Source of the DNA: SHVO01 sp964576515
GTDB taxonomy: Bacteria; Pseudomonadota; Alphaproteobacteria; Rhodospirillales; Rhodospirillaceae
Assembly: GCA_964576515.1 (NCBI GenBank)
Contig: CAZNUW010000006.1
Coordinates: forward strand, 170,370 to 234,369
Length of the DNA: 64,000 bases
Reading direction: 5' to 3'
The position numbers and the translations under genes were made by a program. The notes below the pieces were generated by a model that did not search any database, was not told the DNA's origin, and was given only the letters and a program-made list of their open reading frames with translations. This document shows positions 34,181-42,581 of the stretch, one piece after another (within the stretch, counting starts at the first letter, position 1; every line of letters begins with the position of its first letter).

Positions 34181-35112
34181 CCCGTCACCACGCGCGCAGC
34201 GCCGGTATATTTCTCCGGGCACGCCAGCAGCATCGGTTTGATGTCCTCGATCAGCCGGCGACCCGCGCGTCCCGGGGGATGTTTCGTTGCGTAAGCAATC
34301 GTCATCGGCAAGGACAGGCTGTCGTAGTCCTTCAGGTGGAGGCGCGTGAGACGGCCGGCGTCGATATGCCGCTCCACCATGTGCAGCGGCATGTTGCACC
34401 AGCCGAACCCGGCCAGAAGATACTCCAGCCGCGCCGCGAGATCGGCGAACCGCCACACCCGGTGACTGATCACGCCGCCCGAGAACCCCGCCGTGATCTG
34501 CGTGCGGTCGGTGAGCACCAATTGCACCTGATCTTCCAGAACCTCGCGTGTGAGCGGCGCGTGCGCCGCCGCCAGCGGGTGTCCGGCCGCGACCACGGGG
34601 ACCAGCGTGATCGGCGGCAGCGCATCCATCTCAAATCCGGGGATGGACGGCGTGCGCGGCGTGAAGATCGCAAGACGCGCCGCGCCGTCGCGTAAGCGCT
34701 GCTCGGCCCCGCCGAGCGCTTCGGTGAACACCGTCACCGGCAAGTGCGGGAACGCGCCGGTCAATGTTTTCAAGCTTTCCATCAGAAGACCGCTCGGGAA
34801 CATCGGGTCCACCGCGAGGGTCAGTTCCGGTTCGATGTCCGAGGCGATCTGCTCGGCCCGCGCGCGCAAGGCTTCGGCCCCGCCCACCAGCCGCCGCGCG
34901 TCCGCCAGGATGGTTTTGCCGGCATCCGTGAGAACAGGGATCTTCCCCTCGCGCGTGAACAGCGCCACGCCCAAGGTCGATTCGAGGGCCCCGATGGTCT
35001 GGCTGATGGCGGACTGCACGCGCCGCAGCTTGCGGCCCGCGGCGGAGAAACTGCCGGTCTCGGCCACCGCGATCAGGGTGCGAAGCTGGTCCAGGGTCAG
35101 GCGGTCTAACAT
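34177..35112 (-). CDS. LysR-family transcriptional regulator
   Basis: The 311-aa product has the N-terminal winged HTH (LDQLRTLIAVAETGSFSAAGRKL, VQSAISQTIGALESTLG) and a periplasmic-binding-like effector domain from about residue 90. The ATG at 35112 matches the family start. It is divergent from azoR, and a canonical LysR box lies six bases upstream, so it probably controls itself and azoR. Confidence 0.93.
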   Translation of the reverse strand: MLDRLTLDQLRTLIAVAETGSFSAAGRKLRRVQSAISQTIGALESTLGVALFTREGKIPVLTDAGKTILADARRLVGGAEALRARAEQIASDIEPELTLAVDPMFPSGLLMESLKTLTGAFPHLPVTVFTEALGGAEQRLRDGAARLAIFTPRTPSIPGFEMDALPPITLVPVVAAGHPLAAAHAPLTREVLEDQVQLVLTDRTQITAGFSGGVISHRVWRFADLAARLEYLLAGFGWCNMPLHMVERHIDAGRLTRLHLKDYDSLSLPMTIAYATKHPPGRAGRRLIEDIKPMLLACPEKYTGAARVVTG

Positions 35113-35117
35113 CAATA

Positions 35118-35134
35118 TATCATAATATATGATA
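35118..35134. promoter_or_regulatory. LysR box between lysR and azoR
   Basis: The sequence TATCAT-N5-ATGATA is a perfect inverted repeat that contains ATC-N9-GAT, the classic T-N11-A LysR operator. It is next to the lysR start and about 100 bases upstream of azoR. Confidence 0.7.
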
Positions 35135-35233
35135 GATATAATCACAAGTTGGCCGATTTTAATGATGGATTGATCGGCGCAAGGTCTCCCTTGAAAGCGC
35201 TTTTCGCGCACAACCGGAATCGAGGGATTTCAC

Positions 35234-35866
35234 ATGACCACCACATCGAACCTTCTGTTTGTCAGCTCCAGTCTCTTCGGCGGCCAATCCAAGTCCGGCG
35301 AGATCGCCGACGAGGTCATTGCCGCGTGGCGCAAGGCCAACCCCGGCGGCCGCGTGGTCGAACGCGCGCTCACGCCGTCCAACATTCCGCACCTGAGCAG
35401 CGACACCCTGGCCGCGCTCGGCAAACAGCCGGACGCTCGTACGACGGCCGAACGTGACATTGTCGCCTTCGCCGATTCGCTCATCGCTGAAGTGGAAGCG
35501 GCCGACACCATCGTGATCGGGGCGCCGATGTACAACTTCACCATTCCGACGACTCTCAAGGCCTGGATCGATCACATCGCGCGCGCGGGGCGGACGTTCC
35601 GCTATACCGCCGCGGGCCCGGAAGGCCTCTTGAAGAACAAGAAGGTGGTTGTGGTGGCCAGCCGCGGCGGCATCTACGAGGGCGCGGCGGCCGGCATGAA
35701 CCATCAGGAGCCGTACTTGCGCACGGTCCTTGGTTTCCTCGGTCTCACGAATATCGAATTCATCGCGGTCGAAGGTCTGCGGATCAGCCCTGAGGCCGCC
35801 GTGAAAGGTCTCGAAGCCGCGCGCGCCGCCGTCAAATCCCTCGTGCCGCTGGCGCGCGCGGCCTAA
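35234..35866 (+). CDS. azoR: FMN-dependent NADH-azoreductase
   Basis: AzoR is a flavodoxin-fold quinone/azo reductase. The 210-aa product has the FMN-binding start (FVSSSLFGGQSKS) and the signature APMYNFTIPTTLKAWIDHI followed by GRTFRYT. It is divergent from lysR, a common pairing in which the regulator senses quinones or aromatic compounds; that is inference here. Confidence 0.93.
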   Translation: MTTTSNLLFVSSSLFGGQSKSGEIADEVIAAWRKANPGGRVVERALTPSNIPHLSSDTLAALGKQPDARTTAERDIVAFADSLIAEVEAADTIVIGAPMYNFTIPTTLKAWIDHIARAGRTFRYTAAGPEGLLKNKKVVVVASRGGIYEGAAAGMNHQEPYLRTVLGFLGLTNIEFIAVEGLRISPEAAVKGLEAARAAVKSLVPLARAA

Positions 35867-35881
35867 GGGATACAGCGCCGG

Positions 35882-37285
35882 TCAGGTGCGATACGCCGCC
35901 AGAAGCGCCAGCACCTGGCCGCGCTGGATCTCGACGATCTTCGCGCTGCTCTCGAAGTCCAATTCCGTGAACACCTGCACGGCCTGATCCATCGCTTCCA
36001 GGGCTTCGCGCAAGGTTGCGGCGTCTTTCGCGACCGCGCCCTTTTCCTTCAACGCCGCGCCGATGTTGGCCAGGGCGGCGGCCCACACGGCGGGTGCTTC
36101 CGTACGGCTGCGCGCCTGGGCGATTTTGGTGAACACCGCGACCGCCTTGTCGAACAAGGACGATTGGTTCGTCAGGCGGCCCATGGTGATCAACAGGCTG
36201 CCGATGGAATTCTGGATATCCGCCCAGCGTTTCGGCGCATCGGTGATCGTCCAGATGCTCGTCGCCGCGGTGAAGGCGTCGGCGGCTTCCTTCAGATGAA
36301 TCGTTTCGCCGGACGCCCGCGCGAGACTGTGAAGCGCTAAGCCCAGGCGCGTGTGGAGGGCGGCGTATTCGTCGGCGAACACTTCCTTGCGCACCATGCC
36401 TAAGGCCGCGCGATAATATTCGACGGGCTTTTCCGCGAACTGCGAATCGCGCGTCAGGTCGGACACCAGCGCCAATCCGTCGGCGATGTGGCTTCCGATC
36501 ATCGCGCGCTCATGCAGCGGGAACGCGTCCTCGCTCAAGATCAAGGCGCCCTGATAAACCGTCACCGCCCGCTGCAGCATGCGGTGATCGCCGGTCCTTG
36601 CTCCTTCCAGCAGAAGCAGGGCCGCGTAGCAGGCTTGCGCGGTTGCGCATTCGGCGACCGTGCCTGCCATGTCGCCCTCGGCGAAATGCGTCGCGGCCCG
36701 CAAGACGGGGCGGAACAAGGCCGCGCGCGCGCGCAAGCCGTCGGCGCTCTCGACGTTCACCGCGGCAAGGGCCGCGCCGAACACCAGGTTGCCGATGGCG
36801 TCGCCGAACAGCGCGGGGACTTCCAGGCGTTCGAGCGCGGAGAAGGAGGCGCTTTGCGGATGGATGGGCGTGGACAGGCTCAGGAAACGCAAGCGCCAGG
36901 ATGTGCGCGGCGCGCCGTTCGACAGACCCGCCGGCACGCTTTCACCCCAGATCAGAAGGTCGGCCCCTTCGCGCGTCAGCCAGCGGCGGCCGAGATCCAC
37001 CGCCATGGAGACGAAAAGCGGCGCGCCGTGATCCGCGCCCGGCGCGGTCAAGGCGCGGTCGGCGACCGAGATGACGACCCCGGCGTGTCCCGACAGACGG
37101 TCGCGTATGTGACGCGCCGCAAGGCCTTGTGTGTCCCCGGCCAGCGGGCTGATGAGGATGCGCAGGGGCTCGATTCCCAGCGTGGCTTCGCTGTCGTCGC
37201 GCGCGAAGGTTTCGCGCTCTGCGCCCGGCCGCGGCCGGCGCTTCAGAAAACCAAGGATGGACCCAAACGCCACAACATCCCCCAA
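35882..37285 (-). CDS. TPR-repeat protein of unknown function
   Basis: A 467-aa protein with no signal peptide. Residues 35-170 form an alpha/beta part (LRILISPLAGDTQGLAARHI, ADLLIWGE) that resembles domains seen in alphaproteobacterial TPR proteins. Residues about 200-460 are helical TPR-like repeats (YRAALGMVRKEVF, FTKIAQARSRTEAPAVWAAA). I do not recognise a specific function. It is convergent with azoR. Confidence 0.75.
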   Translation of the reverse strand: MGDVVAFGSILGFLKRRPRPGAERETFARDDSEATLGIEPLRILISPLAGDTQGLAARHIRDRLSGHAGVVISVADRALTAPGADHGAPLFVSMAVDLGRRWLTREGADLLIWGESVPAGLSNGAPRTSWRLRFLSLSTPIHPQSASFSALERLEVPALFGDAIGNLVFGAALAAVNVESADGLRARAALFRPVLRAATHFAEGDMAGTVAECATAQACYAALLLLEGARTGDHRMLQRAVTVYQGALILSEDAFPLHERAMIGSHIADGLALVSDLTRDSQFAEKPVEYYRAALGMVRKEVFADEYAALHTRLGLALHSLARASGETIHLKEAADAFTAATSIWTITDAPKRWADIQNSIGSLLITMGRLTNQSSLFDKAVAVFTKIAQARSRTEAPAVWAAALANIGAALKEKGAVAKDAATLREALEAMDQAVQVFTELDFESSAKIVEIQRGQVLALLAAYRT

Positions 37286-37436
37286 ATTCCTCCGGCCGAT
37301 CCTACACTCCGCGGTGGAGTGAAGCCGGAATCAACCGGTTAGCGGCATCGGCTTAAAAATATATTGAGGGACTCGGATTCGCGCGTTGGCGCGCATCAAA
37401 ATTTTTTGAAAATGATTCTTTTGAACGCGCCCGGGC

Positions 37437-37634
37437 TTAGAAGTCCGAGCAGCGGCCCTTGCGCTCCCAGTCCCCGTAACGGGTCGGCTCCGGCCCTTTC
37501 GGTCCGCCGCGTTCGGGCGGCGGGGCAACCTCTTGCCGCGCCCCGGCTTTCTCCGGCGCGCGCGGTTTCACGGCGGCGGCCTCCGGGGAAAGCCCCAGGG
37601 CCGGCGTTACAGAATTGTCCTTCGTCGTGCTCAT
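37437..37634 (-). CDS. DUF1674 / SDHAF4-type succinate dehydrogenase assembly protein
   Basis: A 65-aa protein. The N-terminal 45 residues are low-complexity Pro/Ala/Glu; the C-terminus carries the full family motif GPEPTRYGDWERKGRCSDF. Mitochondrial SDHAF4 binds the flavinated SdhA subunit during complex II assembly; bacterial members are presumed to act likewise. It is divergent from htpX by about 100 bases. Confidence 0.9.
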   Translation of the reverse strand: MSTTKDNSVTPALGLSPEAAAVKPRAPEKAGARQEVAPPPERGGPKGPEPTRYGDWERKGRCSDF

Positions 37635-37736
37635 GGCGGCACCTTATAGAAAACGCCGGGGTTTGCCACGTCTTGCACGGACGCCGGGATATACATACCT
37701 CAGGCCGAAGACTTTTTTGACAAGGAGACCTTCCAG

Positions 37737-38705
37737 ATGAACACGATGCGGGCCGGAATGCTGCTTGCCGCCCTCACCGGACTCTTCCTCGCCGCCGGGT
37801 ATTTGATCGGGGCCGAGCAGGGCATGCTGATCGCCCTGGTGGTGGCGCTCGGCATGAACGTCTTCGCCTACTGGAATTCCGACAAGATGGTCTTGCGCAT
37901 GTACGGCGCCAAGCAGGTGGATCGCAATTCCGCGCCCCGCTTCTACGCCATGGTCGAGGATCTCGCGCGCCGCGCGAACATGCCCATGCCCAAGGTCTAT
38001 ATCATGGAGAACCCGCAGCCCAACGCCTTCGCGACGGGCCGCAATCCCGAGAACGCGGCCGTGGCCGCAACCACAGGGCTTCTCGAGATTCTCGACGAAC
38101 GCGAGATTCGCGGCGTCATGGCCCACGAACTCGCCCATGTGCAGCACCGCGACACCCTCGTCATGACCATCACCGCGACGCTCGCGGGCGCGATCGGCAT
38201 GCTCGCGAACTTCGCCTTCCTGTTTCGCGGTCAGGACAACCGCAGCCCCTTAGGCACGGTCGGCACCATCGCGGTCATGATCTTGGCGCCGCTCACGGCG
38301 ATGATGGTGCAGTTCGCCATCTCACGCTCGCGCGAATACGGCGCGGACGCCGGCGGCGCGGCGATGACCGGCGATCCCCTTGCCTTGGCTTCGGCTCTGT
38401 CGAAGCTCGAGCGCGGCGCGCGCGCGGTCCCCAACAACGCCGCGGAAGCCAATCCCGCCACCGCGCATCTGTTCATCGTCAATCCCTTGAGCGGCCGCGG
38501 CGCGGACAACCTGTTCTCGACCCACCCGTCGACGAAGAACCGCGTCGCGAAACTGCAGGCGCTGGCGGCCCAAGGGTTGGCGGCCCATGCGCCGCCCGCC
38601 CCGTCCACAGGCGCCTGGGGGCCCGCGACGGACGTCCGCCCCGCGCGTCCTTCTTCACGTCGGATTCCGGATGCCGGATCGCGTAACGCCGGCCCTTGGG
38701 CCTAA
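37737..38705 (+). CDS. htpX: Membrane protease HtpX
   Basis: HtpX is an inner-membrane zinc protease for misfolded membrane proteins. The 322-aa product has two N-terminal membrane segments, the HELAH motif at residues 130-134, two more hydrophobic segments and the later SREYGADAGGA glutamate ligand. The last 40 residues are a Pro/Arg/Ser tail. AAGGAG lies upstream of the ATG. The stop codon falls inside a short tandem repeat. Confidence 0.95.
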   Translation: MNTMRAGMLLAALTGLFLAAGYLIGAEQGMLIALVVALGMNVFAYWNSDKMVLRMYGAKQVDRNSAPRFYAMVEDLARRANMPMPKVYIMENPQPNAFATGRNPENAAVAATTGLLEILDEREIRGVMAHELAHVQHRDTLVMTITATLAGAIGMLANFAFLFRGQDNRSPLGTVGTIAVMILAPLTAMMVQFAISRSREYGADAGGAAMTGDPLALASALSKLERGARAVPNNAAEANPATAHLFIVNPLSGRGADNLFSTHPSTKNRVAKLQALAAQGLAAHAPPAPSTGAWGPATDVRPARPSSRRIPDAGSRNAGPWA

Positions 38706-38728
38706 AATCCCCTGGGCCTAAAATCCCC
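38697..38728. repeat. 16-bp tandem duplication across the htpX stop codon
   Basis: The unit GGGCCTAAAATCCCCT is present twice in a row, then starts a third time with one change (GGGTCTAA). The first copy contains the htpX stop. Confidence 0.8.
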
Positions 38729-38746
38729 TGGGTCTAAGAGCCGTGC

Positions 38747-39481
38747 TTAAAGCGCGCGCGTGGCCTTGATGAAGCCGCGCGCGTGCGGGGTGTCCGTGGG
38801 CCTGTCTTCCAGCTTCCACCCTTTGACGTCTTTGAAGCCGGCCGCGCGCACCATCTCCCCAAGGCACTGCAGCGTGGGCGACCACCAGTTCGTCTGGTTG
38901 TTGCCGTATTGGCCGTCCGGATAAAACTCCATCAGCATTTGTTTGCCGGGATATCCGTTGCCGATACCGCCGCGGTACGGGCTGTAGTCGTCCAGGATCG
39001 CGCTCTCGACATAAAGTTCGCCGGTGCAGACGCTGGCGAGTTTGTCGAGCGCCAGCAGCGGATGACGCAGGTGATAAAGCGTGCCGAAGAAGAACACGAC
39101 GTCGAACGTGCCGAGCGTGTCCGGTGAAACGTCGTAGATGCTCATCTCGCGCCGCGTCACCGCGTCCGCGCCGTAGCCGAGCGCCTCGGCGCACAGATCG
39201 AAGGTGTGCCACTTGGGATGGTTGATACTTTCATCGCCGAGATTGTCGGAGAAATCGTCGATGGCGACCACCTCAAGCGCGCCGCGCTTCAGCGCCTCGA
39301 AGGTCCAGTACCCGTCCCACGCGCCCACATCCAGGACACGCTTGCCCAAAAGGCGCTTTGGGATGTCGTAGCGGGACGCGTCGAGCGGCGCCCAGCCGGG
39401 TGTGACGATGCCGTCGCCGAGGTCGATTTTGTGGTACCAGAACGGTACCGCGGCGATTCTCGATTTGAGGTCCGCGCTCAT
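38747..39481 (-). CDS. SAM-dependent methyltransferase, CmoB/DUF1698-like
   Basis: A 244-aa class I methyltransferase with motif I VLDVGAWDGYWTFEAL near residue 49 and FGTLYHLRHPLLALDKL, as in DUF1698 proteins related to tRNA (mo5U34) enzymes. The usual CmoB N-terminal domain is absent, so a glycan or small-molecule substrate is equally possible. The start at 39481 has a family-like opening (SADLKSRIAAVPFWYHKIDL). It is divergent from rsmB. Confidence 0.8.
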   Translation of the reverse strand: MSADLKSRIAAVPFWYHKIDLGDGIVTPGWAPLDASRYDIPKRLLGKRVLDVGAWDGYWTFEALKRGALEVVAIDDFSDNLGDESINHPKWHTFDLCAEALGYGADAVTRREMSIYDVSPDTLGTFDVVFFFGTLYHLRHPLLALDKLASVCTGELYVESAILDDYSPYRGGIGNGYPGKQMLMEFYPDGQYGNNQTNWWSPTLQCLGEMVRAAGFKDVKGWKLEDRPTDTPHARGFIKATRAL

Positions 39482-39556
39482 GGCGGGCACCGTAAAAGAG
39501 TTTGTGGGGGATCGCCACATTGACTTTGGCGGCGTCCTGTTCTCTTTGCTCTCCTC

Positions 39557-40852
39557 ATGAATGCACCGTCCTCCGATATCGCCGCGCGCGCCGCGGCTCT
39601 CGCGCTCATCGACGGCGTGTTGCGCAAGCACCGCAGTGTCGACGAGGCGTTCGAGACGCACACCAAAGCCTTGGCCCCGCGCGACCGCGCCTTCGCGCGC
39701 CTGCTCGCCGCCACCACGCTGCGGCGTCTCGGTCAGATCGATGCGGTGTTGAAGGAATTCGTCTCCAAGAAACCCGCGCCGCAGGTCATGGACATCCTGC
39801 GCCTCGGCGCGGCCCAGCTTCTGTTTCTCGGCACCCCGCCCCACGCCGCCGTGGCCACCGGCGTCGCCCTCAGCAAGACCGGGTTCGCGGCGGCCTCGGG
39901 GTTCGTGAACGCGGTTTTGCGCCGTGTCGCCGAGAAGGGGCCAGGTCTCGTCGCCGCGCAAGACGCGGCGCGGCTGAATACGCCGGCGTTCCTCTGGACT
40001 GCATGGACGACGGCCTACGGCGAAGCGAACGCGCGCGCGATCGCCGCGGCGCACCTCAAGGAGCCGCCGCTCGATCTCTCGGTGAAAGACCCCGCGTCGG
40101 CCGCCGCGTGGACCACGGATTTCAACGCCGTTTCATTGCCCACGGGAAGTTTGCGCCTGACCGAGGCGGGCCGTGTGCAGGATCTCAAGGGGTTCGCCGA
40201 GGGCGCCTGGTGGGTGCAAGACGCCGCGGCGGCGCTGCCCGCGAAGGCGCTGATGCACGCGTTGGGCGCGGGCCCTTGCGATGTCATTGATCTCTGCGCC
40301 GCGCCCGGCGGCAAGACCGCGCAGTTGGCCGCTGCCGGTCATCGGGTCACGGCGGTCGATGTCTCCGCCTTACGTCTCGGTCTCCTGCGCGACAATCTCG
40401 CGCGCCTGAACCTCGATGCCGAGGTGGTGGAGGCCGATGCGCTCACCTGGCGTCCGGCGCAAGCGGCCGACGCCGTGCTGCTCGACGCGCCCTGCTCGGC
40501 GACAGGCACCTTGCGCCGGCATCCCGACCTTCCGTTCCTGAAGACCGCCATCGACCTCAAGGCCTTCGCCGCCGCGCAGCTCAACCTTCTGCGGGCCGCC
40601 TCGGCCATGATCCGGCCGGACGGGTATATTCTCTATAGCGTCTGTTCGCTGCAGCCGGAGGAACGCGGCGCGGTGGTCGACGCCGCCCTCCAGGCCGATC
40701 CGTCGCTGGCCCGGGTCGCCATTCCGGCGTCCGCCGTTGGAGATCCGGCCCTGATCGGCTCCGCCGGCGCGCTCGAGACCCTCCCGTCGCACTGGGAGGA
40801 AAAGGGCGGACTCGACGGCTTTTACGGCGCGCTTTTGCGGAAAACGGCCTGA
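39557..40852 (+). CDS. rsmB: 16S rRNA (cytosine(967)-C5)-methyltransferase
   Basis: A 431-aa m5C methyltransferase with an N-terminal NusB-like RNA-binding domain (residues 10-140) and a catalytic domain with CAAPGGKTAQL for SAM and the cysteines in DAPCSATG and YSVCSLQPEE. Length and layout match RsmB. Confidence 0.93.
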   Translation: MNAPSSDIAARAAALALIDGVLRKHRSVDEAFETHTKALAPRDRAFARLLAATTLRRLGQIDAVLKEFVSKKPAPQVMDILRLGAAQLLFLGTPPHAAVATGVALSKTGFAAASGFVNAVLRRVAEKGPGLVAAQDAARLNTPAFLWTAWTTAYGEANARAIAAAHLKEPPLDLSVKDPASAAAWTTDFNAVSLPTGSLRLTEAGRVQDLKGFAEGAWWVQDAAAALPAKALMHALGAGPCDVIDLCAAPGGKTAQLAAAGHRVTAVDVSALRLGLLRDNLARLNLDAEVVEADALTWRPAQAADAVLLDAPCSATGTLRRHPDLPFLKTAIDLKAFAAAQLNLLRAASAMIRPDGYILYSVCSLQPEERGAVVDAALQADPSLARVAIPASAVGDPALIGSAGALETLPSHWEEKGGLDGFYGALLRKTA

Positions 40853-40894
40853 AAAAGAAGCCGTTTACAGCCCTGCCGGGTGGCCCGAAGGCCC

Positions 40895-40923
40895 TTGCAA
40901 ATCATTCGCACTGACCGTAGATT
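40895..40923 (+). promoter_or_regulatory. Promoter of bfd
   Basis: TTGCAA (40895-40900), a 17-base spacer and TAGATT (40918-40923) form a good sigma-70 promoter pointing at bfd. The first Fur-type box overlaps its -35 element. Confidence 0.55.
40896..40910. promoter_or_regulatory. Fur/Mur-type operator 1 upstream of bfd
   Basis: TGCAAAT-C-ATTCGCA is a 7-1-7 inverted repeat with one mismatch, close to the alphaproteobacterial Fur box. It overlaps the -35 of the bfd promoter. Confidence 0.65.
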
Positions 40924-40929
40924 TGTGTG

Positions 40930-40944
40930 TGCGAGTGATTCGCA
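40930..40944. promoter_or_regulatory. Fur/Mur-type operator 2 upstream of bfd
   Basis: TGCGAGT-G-ATTCGCA is a second 7-1-7 inverted repeat, 34 bases after the first and just downstream of the predicted transcription start. Two boxes flanking the promoter suggest iron-dependent repression. Confidence 0.65.
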
Positions 40945-40969
40945 TTGCCACTGGGAGCCATCGGCTTTT

Positions 40970-41158
40970 ATGTACGTCTGCATCTGTAACGCTCTAACAG
41001 ACCAGCAAATCGCGGCCGCCAGCGAAAAAGGCGCCCGCACGGTGGCGGACGCCTATCGCATTCTCGGGGTCGAGGTGAACTGCGGCCAGTGCGTCTGCAT
41101 GGCCCAGGACCTGATCGACGATGTCGCCCGCCCGGGTTTCCTCCAGGCGGCCGAGTAA
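40970..41158 (+). CDS. bfd: Bacterioferritin-associated ferredoxin
   Basis: A 62-aa BFD-like [2Fe-2S] protein with cluster ligands Cys4, Cys6, Cys38 and Cys41 (YVCICNALT, NCGQC). Bfd docks on bacterioferritin and reduces its ferric core to release iron. The ATG at 40970 gives the standard MYVCICN start. It is convergent with bfr, nine bases apart, so the release and storage partners are adjacent but separately driven. Confidence 0.94.
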   Translation: MYVCICNALTDQQIAAASEKGARTVADAYRILGVEVNCGQCVCMAQDLIDDVARPGFLQAAE

Positions 41159-41167
41159 CCTACCGCT

Positions 41168-41650
41168 CTAATCCTCTTTCGCGGGCGCGCTCTGGAGCTG
41201 CACGTAGTTCTGGATGCCCATACGCTCGATCTGGTCGAGCTGGGTCTCCAACCAATCCACGTGCTCTTCTTCCGATTCGAGGATTTCCTCGAACAGTTCG
41301 CGGCTGATGTAGTCGCCCACCTTCTCCGCGTGCGCGATGCCTTCGCGCAGGATCGGGATCGCCGCGTTCTCGAGCCCGAGATCCGAGGTCAGCATCTCCT
41401 TCACATCCTGGCCGATCATCAGCTTGCCCAGGTCCTGCAGGTTCGGAAGGCCTTCAAGGAACAAGATGCGGTCCGTCAATTTGTCGGCGTGCTTCATCTC
41501 GTCGATGGACTCTTTGTATTCCGCCGCCGCGAGGCGCGTCAGGCCCCACTGTTTGAACATGCGCGAATGCAGGAAGTACTGATTGATGGACGTCAGTTCG
41601 TTTTTCAAAACCGCGTTCAAGAACGCGATGACCTGTTTGTCGCCTTTCAT
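41168..41650 (-). CDS. bfr: Bacterioferritin
   Basis: Bfr forms a 24-mer that oxidises and stores iron. The 160-aa product has ferroxidase ligands Glu18, Glu51 and His54 and the heme axial Met52 (DEMKHADKL). The start is ATG 41650 with AGAGG upstream; an ATG at 41725 has no ribosome site. A minus-strand promoter TTGCGA-N18-TTATAT lies at 41779-41750. Half-sites TGCATTT and TGCGAAT near 41727-41739 are arranged as direct, not inverted, repeats. Confidence 0.95.
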   Translation of the reverse strand: MKGDKQVIAFLNAVLKNELTSINQYFLHSRMFKQWGLTRLAAAEYKESIDEMKHADKLTDRILFLEGLPNLQDLGKLMIGQDVKEMLTSDLGLENAAIPILREGIAHAEKVGDYISRELFEEILESEEEHVDWLETQLDQIERMGIQNYVQLQSAPAKED

Positions 41651-41749
41651 GTGAACCTCTTTCTTCTCGCAACCGCCGTGTTGGTTATCAGCGAAAGCAT
41701 GTGTAGGCGTCAACGCACGAAACATGCATTTGTGCGAATAAAATCAGGC

Positions 41750-41779
41750 ATATAAGAGTGCTTCGCATCTGCATCGCAA
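41750..41779 (-). promoter_or_regulatory. Possible bfr promoter
   Basis: TTGCGA (41779-41774), an 18-base spacer and TTATAT (41755-41750) on the minus strand, giving a leader of about 90 bases before bfr. Confidence 0.4.
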
Positions 41780-41852
41780 ACGCGTCTCAAGCGCGTAATT
41801 TTTCGGGCGGAAACCGCGTGCATCACACACGGCGTCTGCGCGCGCGGGGTGT

Positions 41853-42581
41853 TTAGAGCGCCTTGCGGCCGCGCACGAAAATATAATCGCCGCGTGTGTG
41901 GCTGTTCATGAGGAACAGCGTATAGAGCCCGTGACAGATCAGTTTGCGCACCGCGCCGAATTTGCCCGTGGTGCCGCGGCTGTCCACCATGTCCAGGAAA
42001 TCGCGATAAAGCGGCGAATAGAAGGGGAAGCCCCACGCGATCACGCGATCGACCGTGAAGCCCGCCCGGCGCATCTTGTCTTCCAGTTCGCCGGGCGCGT
42101 AATTGCGCACATGGCCGACGTCTTTTTCAAAGGCCCGCATGCGCCCTTGCAGTGTCGCGATCACGGCATGGCCGCCGGGCGCCGTCATCGCGGCCATATT
42201 GTCGATGGCGCTTTGGTCGTCGTCGATATGCTCCACGACGTCCGAACACACCACGAGATCGAAGGTGCGCGGCAGCGCGCCTTTCGAGACGTCCAGCACA
42301 TCGAAGCTCGCGCGCGGCAACGCCGCGCGGGCGAGGTTCAAGGCCGTATGCGAAAGCTCCGCGCCCATCAGCGCGGCGGCGGGATGGCGTTCGCTCAGCG
42401 TCTTCAGAAGCGAGCCTTCGCCGCAGCCGATATCGAGGATGGAGGCGGGCGCGAGATCGCCGGTGATGCGACGCATCAGGCGGCGCGAATGGCGCGCCAT
42501 GGGGCCATAGAGGCGCATATCGTCCCACGCGCCGGACCAGACGGCGTTGTAGTCCACATCGGATGTTGCGGTCGTGTTCAT
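41853..42581 (-). CDS. Class I SAM-dependent methyltransferase
   Basis: A 242-aa methyltransferase with motif I ILDIGCGEGSLLKTL and motif II/III FDLVVCSDVVEHIDDD. The C-terminal half (GFPFYSPLYRDFLDMV) is typical of methyltransferases in glycan gene groups. The substrate is unknown. It overlaps the GT4 gene upstream by four bases (ATGA), so the two act together. Confidence 0.85.
   Translation of the reverse strand: MNTTATSDVDYNAVWSGAWDDMRLYGPMARHSRRLMRRITGDLAPASILDIGCGEGSLLKTLSERHPAAALMGAELSHTALNLARAALPRASFDVLDVSKGALPRTFDLVVCSDVVEHIDDDQSAIDNMAAMTAPGGHAVIATLQGRMRAFEKDVGHVRNYAPGELEDKMRRAGFTVDRVIAWGFPFYSPLYRDFLDMVDSRGTTGKFGAVRKLICHGLYTLFLMNSHTRGDYIFVRGRKAL

Noticed and set aside
32753..34456. 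A 567-codon minus-strand open frame opposite acsA
   Set aside because: Shadow of acsA; no recognisable domain.
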